In this document: positions 17,125 through 24,724 of the stretch, piece after piece
How the letters are laid out: every line of letters begins with the position of its first letter
Position numbering within the stretch: position 1 is the first letter of the stretch
Assembly (NCBI RefSeq): GCF_036199905.1
Contig: NZ_CP108109.1
Location: forward strand, 62,001-126,000
DNA length: 64,000 nucleotides
From: Streptomyces sp. NBC_00223
GTDB lineage: Bacteria > Actinomycetota > Actinomycetes > Streptomycetales > Streptomycetaceae
Direction of reading: 5' to 3'
The notes under the pieces: model-generated
Seen by the model: only the letters and a program-made list of their open reading frames with translations
Told to the model about the DNA's origin: nothing
Database searches by the model: none
Translations under genes and position numbers: made by a program

Positions 17125-17724
17125 TCAGCGGCGTTCGAAGAGCTCGCCGTCCTTCTCGTCGTGCAGCGCGCCCGTCGCCGGGCACCGCCACACCCCCGGT
17201 TCGCCCTCGCTCTCCACCAGCCGCTCACCGGCCCGGCCGACCCAGCCGACCCGGCGCGCGGGCACCCCGGCCACCAGCGCGAAGTCCGGTACGTCCCGGG
17301 TCACCACCGCGCCCGCGGCCACCAGCGCCCAGCGGCCGATCAGGACCGGCGCCACGCACACCGAACGGGCGCCCAGCGAGGCGCCCTCGGCGACCCGCAC
17401 CGCGACCGGCTCCCAGTCGCCGCCGCGCTTGGCCCGCCCCTCCGGGTCCACCGCGCGCGGGAAGTGATCGTTGGTCAGCACCGCGGCCGGGCCGACGAAG
17501 ACCCCGTCGGCGAGTTCGGCCGGCTCGTACACCAACGCGTAGTTCTGCAGCTTGACATGGTCGCCGATCCGCACGCCCGGGCCGACATACGCCCCCCGGC
17601 CCACATTGCAGCCGCGGCCGAGCACGGCCCGCTCGCGGATCTGCGCCAACTCCCAGATGGTCGTGCCCTCGCCGAGTTCGGCCGTCGCGTCGACCTGCGA
17701 CGTGGGCTGGACGGTGACCGTCAT
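17125..17724 (-). CDS. Left-handed beta-helix N-acetyltransferase, WbpD/WlbB-like
   Basis: A 199-residue hexapeptide-repeat acetyltransferase. Imperfect I-G-x4 repeats run from residue ~12 to 150 (ATAELGEGTTIWELAQIRER, GRGCNVGRGAYVGPGVRIGD), with the characteristic YALVYEPAELADGVFVGPA then LTNDHFPRAVDPEG stretch of UDP-2-acetamido-3-amino-uronate acetyltransferases such as WbpD and WlbB. If so, it acetylates a 3-amino-sugar nucleotide with acetyl-CoA. The oxidase and aminotransferase (WbpB, WbpE) that would make such a substrate are not in the window, so the substrate could be another amino sugar. ATG 17724 has GGGGGGAG upstream. It points the same way as the polysaccharide operon but is separated from it by 423 bp. 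Confidence 0.8.
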   Translation of the reverse strand: MTVTVQPTSQVDATAELGEGTTIWELAQIRERAVLGRGCNVGRGAYVGPGVRIGDHVKLQNYALVYEPAELADGVFVGPAAVLTNDHFPRAVDPEGRAKRGGDWEPVAVRVAEGASLGARSVCVAPVLIGRWALVAAGAVVTRDVPDFALVAGVPARRVGWVGRAGERLVESEGEPGVWRCPATGALHDEKDGELFERR

Positions 17725-17892
17725 CGTGCCGACTCCCCCCAAGAACGTCTCCCGTGCACGGCGAGCATAGGCGGCGGCCGCCGGCCCGCACGGCGATCCG
17801 GCCCAACTGTCCTGATTCGGGCCGGGGTTGGCCGGTGGGCATTCCCGGCATTGCCCATCAGGACCGGCAACAGGGCTGATTCCCCAGGGGAC

Positions 17893-17965
17893 TTGACACG
17901 ACCTTTGCCGATCGTTTGACCCGCCCTGAGCCGCCGTCGAGCCGATTGTCTGCACACTGACAATC
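17893..17965 (+). promoter_or_regulatory. Promoter elements and operator-like palindrome before the glutamic protease gene
   Basis: The 316-bp gap between the divergent acetyltransferase and protease genes holds TTGACA at 17893-17898, TTGACC at 17916-17921 and a clean inverted repeat GATTGTC-8-GACAATC at 17944-17965, about 75 bases before the protease start. The palindrome is the best candidate for a regulator site. I can match it to no known regulator, and no strong -10 box is visible. Confidence 0.4.
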
Positions 17966-18040
17966 ACCACTGGCGTCCCGGCAACCCATCGGGACACGCC
18001 GGTTGTGTCCTGCACCGCGAGACCCGCGAGAAGGAGCAGC

Positions 18041-18805
18041 ATGTCGGCAACCATTCGCCGCGTCACCGCCGTATCCGCCGTGGCCGCAGCCGTACTGTCC
18101 GCCCTGGCGACCGCGCCCGCCGTCGCCGCGACCGCCCCGGCGGCCCGGCAGACCCCGCTGGCGAGCCACCGCCTGATCAACCCCGCCGGGCGCGTCACGC
18201 ACAGCACCAGCTCCAACTGGGCCGGTTACGCGGCCACCGGCTCCCGTTTCACCAGCGTCTCCGCCAGCTGGGTGCAGCCGTCGGTGACCTGCACCAGCAC
18301 CACGACCTACTCCTCGTTCTGGATCGGTCTCGACGGCGACGGCAGCAGCTCCGTGGAGCAGACCGGCACCGAGGCCGACTGCTCGGGCGGCCGCGCGGTG
18401 TACTCCTCCTGGTACGAGATGTATCCGGCATACCCGGTGAACTACACCAACACCGTCAGCCCCGGCGACCAGTTCACCGCCACGGTGAGCACCAACGGCA
18501 GCGGCTCGTTCACCCTCACCCTCACCGACGTCACCAAGAACTGGACGAAGACCACCACCAAGACGCTCAGCGGCGCCTCACTCGCCTCGGCCGAGGTCAT
18601 CGCCGAGGCGCCCTCCAGCTCCTCCGGGGTGCTTCCGCTGGCGCACTTCAGCACCGCGGCCTTCACCAGCGCGACCGCCAACGGCCAGCCGATCGGTAAC
18701 TACGGCCCCGACAAGATCAACATGGCCTCGGGCAGCACGACCAAGGCCACGACCTCCGCGCTGTCGGGCGGCAACAGCTTCACCGTCGCCTGGAACCACA
18801 GCTGA
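18041..18805 (+). CDS. Secreted G1-family (glutamic) peptidase
   Basis: A 254-residue precursor with a Sec signal peptide (hydrophobic VTAVSAVAAAVLSALATAPAV, cleavage near AVAA about residue 30). The mature part matches the peptidase G1/eqolisin family: SSNWAGYAATG, SASWVQPSVTC, SSFWIGLDGDGSSSVEQTG and YSSWYEMYPAYPV. The family's catalytic Gln and Glu correspond to Gln107 in VEQTG and probably Glu189 in AEVIAEAPSS. These enzymes work outside the cell, at acid pH in the studied examples. ATG 18041 has AAGGAG seven bases upstream; a GTG at 18005 would add residues before the signal peptide and is rejected. Followed by a 10-bp-arm hairpin. Confidence 0.88.
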   Translation: MSATIRRVTAVSAVAAAVLSALATAPAVAATAPAARQTPLASHRLINPAGRVTHSTSSNWAGYAATGSRFTSVSASWVQPSVTCTSTTTYSSFWIGLDGDGSSSVEQTGTEADCSGGRAVYSSWYEMYPAYPVNYTNTVSPGDQFTATVSTNGSGSFTLTLTDVTKNWTKTTTKTLSGASLASAEVIAEAPSSSSGVLPLAHFSTAAFTSATANGQPIGNYGPDKINMASGSTTKATTSALSGGNSFTVAWNHS

Positions 18806-18859
18806 CGTCCGCTCACCGCCCGTGACCACGGCCGCCGGCCGGCCGGTGTCCTGAACCCG

Positions 18860-18899
18860 GCGCCGCGTCGCACCGCGCTCCCGGTGTGTGACGCGGCGC
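18860..18899 (+). terminator. Hairpin after the glutamic protease gene
   Basis: GCGCCGCGTC and GACGCGGCGC are perfect 10-base arms around a 20-base loop, starting 55 bases after the protease stop. There is no T-run, as is usual in this GC-rich genome. Confidence 0.55.
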
Positions 18900-19006
18900 G
18901 GGGTACGAATCGGCTCCGCCTCGCTATCATGCTGGTGCTCCTGCACAGTTCGCCCCACGCCCTCCGGGACCGCCGACGGTTCCGGTTCGCTCTTTCGGAG
19001 GTAGAC

Positions 19007-19540
19007 ATGCGCAGCAAGCACCATCGGATCCGTGCGTCGCGTTCATTGCGTGTGGGCGCGACGGCCGCCGCGCTCGTGGTGTCGGCCGGGGTCGCCGGAG
19101 TGTCGTCCGCGGCGGCCGCCGTGGTCGATCCGGCGCCGATCGGGCCGCAGCAGTGGTTTTTCGGACAGGTCAACGGTGTGACGACCGGGGCCGTCATCCA
19201 GGTCGGCTGCTTCGGGCCGATCACGCCCGGGGAGACCGGGCACCCGGTGGGCGGCCAGACCGTGGACGTACTGCCGGGGGCCGTCTCGTCCTCGACGACG
19301 CCCCTGGGCTACACGGGCGACGCGCACCAGGTGGCCGTCGACTTCGGGGTCCCGACGGTCGCCTCCAAGTCGTCGGTCCTGAGCACCTACGCGGTCAGGG
19401 CGCCGATCCCGACGTCGATCGAACTGCCCTGCTACGGCACCGGCACGGTCGTCTTCACGCCCGTGCCGGCCAACGCCGACGCGCGCCCGTCGGTCGTCCC
19501 GGTGACGTATGTGAGCATCGGGCTCAGCCCGGCGTCCTGA
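19007..19540 (+). CDS. Secreted protein of unknown function
   Basis: A 177-residue precursor. The N-terminus is basic (MRSKHHRIRASRSLR), then hydrophobic (VGATAAALVVSAGVAGVSSA), with a likely signal-peptidase site near SSAAAAV. The mature ~140 residues begin around DPAPIGPQQWFFG, have two cysteines (VGCFGPITPG and LPCYGTG) that may form a disulfide, and are rich in Val, Thr, Ser and Pro, suggesting an all-beta domain. I do not recognise the family. ATG 19007 is chosen over an upstream frame start because GGAGG lies 6-10 bases before it. It is followed by a strong two-way terminator. Confidence 0.75.
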   Translation: MRSKHHRIRASRSLRVGATAAALVVSAGVAGVSSAAAAVVDPAPIGPQQWFFGQVNGVTTGAVIQVGCFGPITPGETGHPVGGQTVDVLPGAVSSSTTPLGYTGDAHQVAVDFGVPTVASKSSVLSTYAVRAPIPTSIELPCYGTGTVVFTPVPANADARPSVVPVTYVSIGLSPAS

Positions 19541-19559
19541 CCGGGCGGGCACCCCTCGG

Positions 19560-19588
19560 CCGCCGTACCCGGATCCCGGGTACGGCGG
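19560..19588. terminator. Bidirectional hairpin between convergent genes
   Basis: Thirteen-base perfect arms (CCGCCGTACCCGG and its complement) with a 3-base loop, lying exactly between the stop at 19540 on one strand and the stop beginning at 19589 on the other. Confidence 0.75.
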
Positions 19589-19906
19589 TCAGTCCGTGTC
19601 GATGCCGGTGATGACCGGTACGCCCAGGGCCGCGGCCCCCTCGGGGTGGCCGGCCGTGCGCAGGGCGTCCGTGACCAGCTCCCGGGCGGAGTCCTGGGCC
19701 GCGGGCGCGCTCTCGGCCTCGACCTCCAGGTGGAGGCTGAAGGCCGGGGAGCCCTCGTAGACCGTGAGGATGTCCAGGTTCTCCGCCTCGCCGAAGTCGG
19801 TGCCCCGCGGGTCGGCCGAGCGCAGGGCCCGTACCAGGGCCTCGCGGGTCTGCTCGGTCGGGGCTTCGAGGAACGTGCCGGGAACGGTGACGACATAGGT
19901 GGTCAT
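19589..19906 (-). CDS. Small conserved hypothetical protein
   Basis: A 105-residue soluble protein (MTTYVVTVPGTFLEAPTEQT ... GVPVITGIDTD). It has no signal peptide, cysteine cluster or membrane span. The pattern of short strands and helices with SPAFSLHLEVEAESAPAAQD in the middle suggests a ferredoxin-like alpha/beta fold, but I do not recognise the family. It ends directly on a two-way terminator and its start is isolated from the next gene by about 230 bp, so it is a single-gene unit. Confidence 0.6.
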   Translation of the reverse strand: MTTYVVTVPGTFLEAPTEQTREALVRALRSADPRGTDFGEAENLDILTVYEGSPAFSLHLEVEAESAPAAQDSARELVTDALRTAGHPEGAAALGVPVITGIDTD

Positions 19907-20139
19907 GCTCAGACCCTGCCCCGTCAGCGCGCGGGAATCCTGCGGCGTCGTCCGTCCGGCTGACGGCGGCGCCCGTCCGGGCGGTGGCGGGGGCTCGCGG
20001 TGCCGCTTCGCGCGCCTCTGACCGGGGGGCCGTTTCGGGACGTTCCGGGCGGGTACCCGACGGGGTCGTGGAGCCGGTGGAGGGCCCGCCGCGGCGGGCC
20101 CGGCGTCGGCCGAGGAACGACCAGGGAGGCCACATCCCC

Positions 20140-20553
20140 ATGACGGACCAGGGAACCAACAAGACCGGCTTCGCCCGTGACGACGAGCTGAAGCGGCGGA
20201 TTCAGGGCGAACTCAAGGCCAACCGGGCGGTACGCGTCGAGGAGGAGATGGAGCCGCAGCCCTCGGGCGAGGATCTGCCCGTCGCCGGTCCCGGCGCCGG
20301 TGCCGACCCGACCGCTCCGGCGCCCTCCGGCATGACCCCGGAGGGGGTCGGTGTCCGCAGCGATCTGGCCAGGCACCTGGAACGCACGATCTACCCGGCG
20401 CGCAGGTCGGCGCTGCTGGGCACCCTGCACCGGCACCAGGCGCCGGACGGACTGATCGACCGCGTGGCGGACCTCCCGCCGGACGAGTCGTACCCGAACG
20501 TCCAGGCGGTCTTCACGGCCCTCGGCTACGGCGTGGAGGACCGCCGCGACTGA
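20140..20553 (+). CDS. DUF2795 domain protein
   Basis: A 137-residue protein. The acidic, proline-rich N-terminal half (ELKRRIQGELKANRAVRVEE, then a Pro/Ala/Gly linker) is probably disordered. The C-terminal ~60 residues form a DUF2795 domain: DLARHLERTIYPARRSALLG, QAPDGLIDRVADLPPDESY and VQAVFTALGYG. These small domains are widespread in actinobacteria and of unknown function. ATG 20140 has AGGGAGG upstream. Alone in its orientation; no operon partner. Confidence 0.75.
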   Translation: MTDQGTNKTGFARDDELKRRIQGELKANRAVRVEEEMEPQPSGEDLPVAGPGAGADPTAPAPSGMTPEGVGVRSDLARHLERTIYPARRSALLGTLHRHQAPDGLIDRVADLPPDESYPNVQAVFTALGYGVEDRRD

Positions 20554-20606
20554 CGGCGGGGGCTCGGACGGCTCCCTCGCGGACCGCGGACCGCCGGTCC
20601 GGCGGG

Positions 20607-21842
20607 TCAGCGGTGGTCCGCGGTGGCGCGGGCGGGCGGGTGCGCTCCGGGCGTGGAACGGACGACCGTACGGCCTGCTCCCCGGCCCCCCGACCCCCGG
20701 CCCGCGCGCTCCAGGGCGCCGGAGACCAGGGCGAGCACCAGCGCGGAGGCGGCGAGCGCGGCGCCGACCCAGTTCGCGGCGGTGTAGCCGTGGCCGGCGG
20801 CGATGACCAGGCCGCCGAGCCACGCGGCGAGCGCGTTGCCGAGGTTGAAGGCGCCGATGTTGACCGCAGAGGCGAGCGTCGGGGCGCCGGACGCGTGGTC
20901 GAGCACCCGCTTCTGGAGCGGCGGCACGGTCGCGAAGCCGAGCGCGCCGATCAGGAAGACGGTGCCGGCGGCCGCGACCTTGCCGTGCGCGGTGACGGTG
21001 AAGGCGGCGAGTACGACGGCGAGCGAGCCGAGCGTCACGTACAGCATCGGCATCAGCCGGCGGTCGGCGAACCGCCCGCCGAGGAGGTTTCCGGCCACCA
21101 TGCCCAGCCCGAAGAGCACCAGCAGCCAGCTCACCGACCCCTCGGCGTACCCGGTGACCTCGGTGGCCATCGGCGCGATGTAGGTGATCGCGGCGAAGAC
21201 CCCGCCGAAGCCGAGCACGGTCATCCCCATCGCCAGCAGCACCTGGACATCGCGCAGGGCGGCCAGTTCGTGCCGCAGCCGCACCCCCGGCGGCCGGGGC
21301 AGGTCGGGGACGAGCCGGGCGACGCCGAGCAGGCCCAGGACGCCGAGCCCGGCGACCAGCACGAAGGTGACCCGCCAGCCCGCGCTCTGCCCGACGTACG
21401 TGCCCAGGGGGACGCCGACGACGTTCGCGACGGTCAGCCCGGTGAACATCATCGCGATGGCGCCCGCCTTCTTCTGCGGCGCGACCAGGCCGGCGGCGAC
21501 CACCGAGCCGATGCCGAAGAAGGCGCCGTGCGCGAACGAGGCGATCACTCGGCCGATCAGCATCACGGCGAAGACCGGGGCGGCCGCGGAGACCAGATTG
21601 CCCAGGACGAACAGGCCCATGAGCAGCATCAGCATCCGTTTGCGGGAGATCCGGGTGCCCAGCGCGGTCATCAGCGGGGCGCCCGTCATCACGCCGAGGG
21701 CGTAGCCGGTGACGAGGAAGCCCGCGGTGGGCACGGAGACGCCGAAGTCGCCGGCGATCTGCGGCAGCAGGCCCATGACGACGAACTCGGTGGTGCCGAT
21801 GCCGAAGGCACCGATGGCGAGGGCCAGCAGCGCGAGAGGCAT
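20607..21842 (-). CDS. Major facilitator superfamily drug/sugar exporter (DHA1 type)
   Basis: A 411-residue, 12-span MFS transporter: MPLALLALAIGAFGIGTTEF starts the first span, FVVMGLLPQIAGDFGVSV and TGYALGVMTGAPLMTALG cover the first loop and motif, and RISRKRMLMLLMGLFVLGN is the loop 2-3 motif A region. The GTTEFVVMGLLP signature is typical of the AraJ/NepI/Cmx-like efflux group that exports sugars, nucleosides or drugs by proton antiport. ATG 21842 is used; longer frames upstream cross the promoter. It is divergent from a MarR regulator 224 bp away, so MarR-controlled efflux is likely. The substrate is not known. Confidence 0.85.
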   Translation of the reverse strand: MPLALLALAIGAFGIGTTEFVVMGLLPQIAGDFGVSVPTAGFLVTGYALGVMTGAPLMTALGTRISRKRMLMLLMGLFVLGNLVSAAAPVFAVMLIGRVIASFAHGAFFGIGSVVAAGLVAPQKKAGAIAMMFTGLTVANVVGVPLGTYVGQSAGWRVTFVLVAGLGVLGLLGVARLVPDLPRPPGVRLRHELAALRDVQVLLAMGMTVLGFGGVFAAITYIAPMATEVTGYAEGSVSWLLVLFGLGMVAGNLLGGRFADRRLMPMLYVTLGSLAVVLAAFTVTAHGKVAAAGTVFLIGALGFATVPPLQKRVLDHASGAPTLASAVNIGAFNLGNALAAWLGGLVIAAGHGYTAANWVGAALAASALVLALVSGALERAGRGSGGRGAGRTVVRSTPGAHPPARATADHR

Positions 21843-21972
21843 GAGGGGGCCTTTCCGGTGAGGGGGTCGGGCGCGGGCTTGCCGGATGCCGGATGCGGGC
21901 CCGCGGATACGGGTGCCCGGCAGGTGCCCGGCCCGGGAATCAATGCGGAAGCGTCTTACGAGCGCCGACAAT

Positions 21973-22009
21973 AATTGCAGACGCTGGTTAATTGCAAGCG
22001 CGCTATAGT
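21973..22009 (+). promoter_or_regulatory. Shared MFS-MarR control region with AATTGCA direct repeat
   Basis: This is an AT-rich island in the divergent spacer. AATTGCA occurs at 21973-21979 and again at 21990-21996, 17 bases apart, just upstream of TATAGT at 22004-22009, a plausible -10 box for the MarR gene. The repeat is a candidate MarR operator. This is inference from position and symmetry only. Confidence 0.45.
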
Positions 22010-22065
22010 TTGAGGTGCGCCCGTACGGCACCCACGCCCCGGGCCGGCACCGCCACGGAGGGACC

Positions 22066-22530
22066 ATGACCGCCACGGACCCGGCACTGACCGCCCTGGC
22101 CGACAGCTGGTGCGCCCTGTCCGTCCTGCACGGGCGGATCGAGGCCCGCATCGAGCGGGCGCTCCAGTCCGGTCACGGGCTGAGCGTGCGCGAGTACGCG
22201 CTGCTCGACGTGCTCAGCCGCCAGCACGACGGGGAGGGCGGCCACCTCCAGATGAGGCAGGTCGCCGACGCGGTGGTGCTCAGCCAGTCCGCGACCACCC
22301 GGCTCGTGACGCGCCTTGAGGAGCGCGGGCTGCTGGCCCGCTATCTGTGCCCCACCGACCGGCGCGGCATCTACACCGACGTGAGCGAGTCCGGGCTCGC
22401 GCTGCTGGCGGCCGCGCGGCCGACGAACTGCGCGGCGCTGCGCGAGGCGCTGGATCTGGCGGCGCGCGATCCGCAGCTCGCGCCGCTGGTGGAGGCGGTC
22501 GAGCGGACCCCGGGCCCGCTGCGGGTGTGA
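22066..22530 (+). CDS. MarR-family transcriptional regulator
   Basis: A 154-residue winged-helix protein: SVREYALLDVLSRQHDGEGG, LQMRQVADAVVLSQSATTRL (recognition helix region) and LVTRLEERGLLARYLCPTDR (wing) match the MarR fold. Such proteins repress transporter genes until a small ligand binds. ATG 22066 follows CGGAGGGACC; an earlier in-frame ATG at 22015 overlaps the promoter and is rejected. It is divergent from the MFS exporter, the classic arrangement for ligand-induced efflux. Confidence 0.85.
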   Translation: MTATDPALTALADSWCALSVLHGRIEARIERALQSGHGLSVREYALLDVLSRQHDGEGGHLQMRQVADAVVLSQSATTRLVTRLEERGLLARYLCPTDRRGIYTDVSESGLALLAAARPTNCAALREALDLAARDPQLAPLVEAVERTPGPLRV

Positions 22531-22631
22531 GCGGCGGTCGGACACGCCGCGCGGCCTCGTAGTCTCCAGGGCACGGTCCCCTTCCGGGGCGGCCCCGCCC
22601 TTACGGCGGCTTCGACGGCAGAGGAGTTCAC

Positions 22632-23597
22632 ATGGCGCTTGCGGCGGTACCCGCGCCCGCGCTGGTCATCGGTGAGGCGCTCATCGACGTGCTGGTCGAG
22701 CCGGGCGGGCGCAGGCGCGAGGTGCCCGGCGGCAGCCCGGCCAACGTGGCGCTGGGCCTGGGCCGGCTGGGCCACCCGGTACGGTTCGCCACGCGGATCG
22801 GCCGGGACCGGTACGGCGATCTGCTGCTGCGGCATCTGCGGGAGAGCGGTGTGGAGTTGACGCCCGGTTCGGTGGACGGCGGCCCGACCTCCACGGCGAC
22901 CGCCCTGCTGGACTCGCGCGGCGCGGCCACGTACGACTTCGACATCACCTGGGCGCCGGCTCCCGAGGCGGTCGGGGCGGTCCTCACGGGGGCGCCCGCG
23001 CATGTGCACACCGGTTCGATCGCCACGGCCCTGACGCCAGGCGCGGACACGGTGCTGGCCGCCGTGGAGACGGCCCGGGCGGCGGCGACCGTCTCCTACG
23101 ACCCGAATCTGCGGCCCGCGCTGCTCGGGCCGCCGGAGCGCGAGCGGGACCGGGTGGAGCGGCTGGTGGCCGCGAGCGACGTGGTGAAGGCCAGCGACGA
23201 GGATCTGGCGTGGCTGTATCCCGGGCGGGACGCCGCCGAGGTGGCCTCGCGCTGGGCGGAGGGCGGCGGGCCGGCGCTGGTGGTGCTCACGTTCGGCGCG
23301 CGGGGGGCGCGGGCCTGGTGGCGGCACGGCAGCCATGCGGTGGCGGCGGCGCCGGTACGGGTGGTGGACACGGTGGGCGCGGGTGACGCCTTCACGTCGG
23401 CGCTGGTCGGCGGGCTGCTGCGGGCGGGGCTGCTCGGCGGCGCGCCGGACTTCCGCGCGGCGCTGCGGACCGCGACGTCCGGGGACCGGCTGCCGCCCGC
23501 CGTGACCGAGACCCTGACCCTCGCGTCCCGCGCGGCCGCCCTCACCTGCGCCCGCGAGGGCGCCAACCCGCCCACCCCCGCCGACCTCGCCCCCTGA
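22632..23597 (+). CDS. PfkB-family carbohydrate kinase (fructokinase-like)
   Basis: A 321-residue sugar kinase. [37 protein letters not shown] and the C-terminal signature [18 protein letters not shown] (with the catalytic Asp of GAGD) define the PfkB/ribokinase family; NPNLRP-like [12 protein letters not shown] and [15 protein letters not shown] are closest to fructokinases and 2-keto-3-deoxygluconate kinases. It phosphorylates a sugar with ATP in the cytoplasm. ATG 22632 has GAGGAG upstream. The next genes on the same strand are a phosphoglucomutase/phosphorylase pair but 383 bp away. Confidence 0.85.
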   Translation: MALAAVPAPALVIGEALIDVLVEPGGRRREVPGGSPANVALGLGRLGHPVRFATRIGRDRYGDLLLRHLRESGVELTPGSVDGGPTSTATALLDSRGAATYDFDITWAPAPEAVGAVLTGAPAHVHTGSIATALTPGADTVLAAVETARAAATVSYDPNLRPALLGPPERERDRVERLVAASDVVKASDEDLAWLYPGRDAAEVASRWAEGGGPALVVLTFGARGARAWWRHGSHAVAAAPVRVVDTVGAGDAFTSALVGGLLRAGLLGGAPDFRAALRTATSGDRLPPAVTETLTLASRAAALTCAREGANPPTPADLAP

Positions 23598-23980
23598 CCA
23601 CCCGCGCCCCGGGCCCGCACCGACCCACCGCGGCCCGCGCATACCCACCGCCCGCACGGCGCGCCGCCAAGGGGCGCTGGGGGCACCCCCGGGCGAAGCC
23701 CCAAAGGGGCGCGAGGAACTGCGCGAGCAACCACCCACCCACCGGCGGCCCGACAACCGACCGCAAGGGGCTCGGGCCTGGCGGCCACGTACGGAGCATG
23801 ACCCGCGGCAGGACCGCGCGTGCCCCCGGCCGGGGCCGCCCGTACGGCGCCCCGCCCGCGCCCGGGCGCAGCCCGCGGCGCCGGGCAGACCCCACCGCCC
23901 CGCGAGGGGACGTTCGGCGAGTCGGGGGGTCTTCCGAGGTGGGGGGTATGCCCGGAGGGAGATGCGGGCAGAAGCGCCAC
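23598..23980. other. Intergenic region with no gene
   Basis: Very GC-rich spacer between the PfkB kinase and the phosphoglucomutase gene. It holds the Streptomyces-type intergenic repeat at 23705-23732 and no supported ORF. Confidence 0.5.
23705..23732 (+). repeat. Streptomyces dispersed intergenic repeat
   Basis: The motif AGGGGCGCGAGGAACTGCGC followed by GAGCAACC closely matches a short element I know from many Streptomyces intergenic regions (GGGGCGCGGGGAACTGCGCGA and variants). A copy of its leading part, GGGGCGCTGGGGGC, lies 34 bases upstream. Its function is unknown. Confidence 0.6.
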
Positions 23981-24724
23981 ATGACGGAGATCGGCCTGCC
24001 CAGCGGAGTGCGTGCCTGCCTTTTCGACCTCGATGGCGTCCTGACCCCGACGGCGTCCGTGCACGCCGCCGCGTGGAAGCAGATGTTCGACGACTTCCTG
24101 CGGCGCCGGGAGGGCGCCGACTTCCGGCCGTTCGACGCCACCGCGGACTACGACACCTACGTCGACGGCCGCCCCCGCGCCGACGGCGTCCGCACCTTCC
24201 TCGCCTCGCGCAACATCGAACTGCCCGAGGGCGACGCCGACGACCCGCCACAGCGCGAGACCGTGCACGGGCTCGGCAACCGCAAGAACGCCCTGGTGCT
24301 GGAGAAGATCCACACCGATGGCGTACGCCCGTACCCGGGCTCGGTCCGGTACATGGAGGCCGTACGCGGCGCCGGGCTGCGTACGGCCGTCGTGTCGTCC
24401 AGCGCCAACTGCCGGGACGTGCTGGTCTCCGCGGGCATCGAGCACCTGATCGACGTGCGGGTCGACGGCGTGACGGCGGTGGAGCGCGGGCTGCGCGGCA
24501 AGCCCAAGCCGGACACCTTCCTGGAGGCGGCCCACGAGCTGGGCGTCGAGCCCGGCGCGGCGGCGGTCTTCGAGGACGCGCTGGTCGGCATGGACGCCGG
24601 CCGGGCCGGCCGGTTCGGGTACGTCGTGGGCGTGGACCGGGTCGGCCAGGCCGAGGAGCTGCGCAGGCACGGCGCCGACACGGTCGTCACGGACCTGGCC
24701 GCCCTGGTGGGGGTGACGGTGTGA
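23981..24724 (+). CDS. Beta-phosphoglucomutase family hydrolase (HAD)
   Basis: A 247-residue HAD protein: [20 protein letters not shown] holds the phospho-accepting Asp and general acid Asp (DLDG), [12 protein letters not shown] is motif [17 protein letters not shown] carries the motif III lysine, and [19 protein letters not shown] motif IV. The alpha-helical cap ([35 protein letters not shown]) is typical of beta-phosphoglucomutases, which convert beta-glucose-1-phosphate to glucose-6-phosphate. The GTG of the GH65 phosphorylase overlaps its stop (GTGA), and GH65 enzymes make beta-glucose-1-phosphate, so the two form one pathway. ATG 23981 has only a weak ribosome site. Confidence 0.88.
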   Translation: MTEIGLPSGVRACLFDLDGVLTPTASVHAAAWKQMFDDFLRRREGADFRPFDATADYDTYVDGRPRADGVRTFLASRNIELPEGDADDPPQRETVHGLGNRKNALVLEKIHTDGVRPYPGSVRYMEAVRGAGLRTAVVSSSANCRDVLVSAGIEHLIDVRVDGVTAVERGLRGKPKPDTFLEAAHELGVEPGAAAVFEDALVGMDAGRAGRFGYVVGVDRVGQAEELRRHGADTVVTDLAALVGVTV

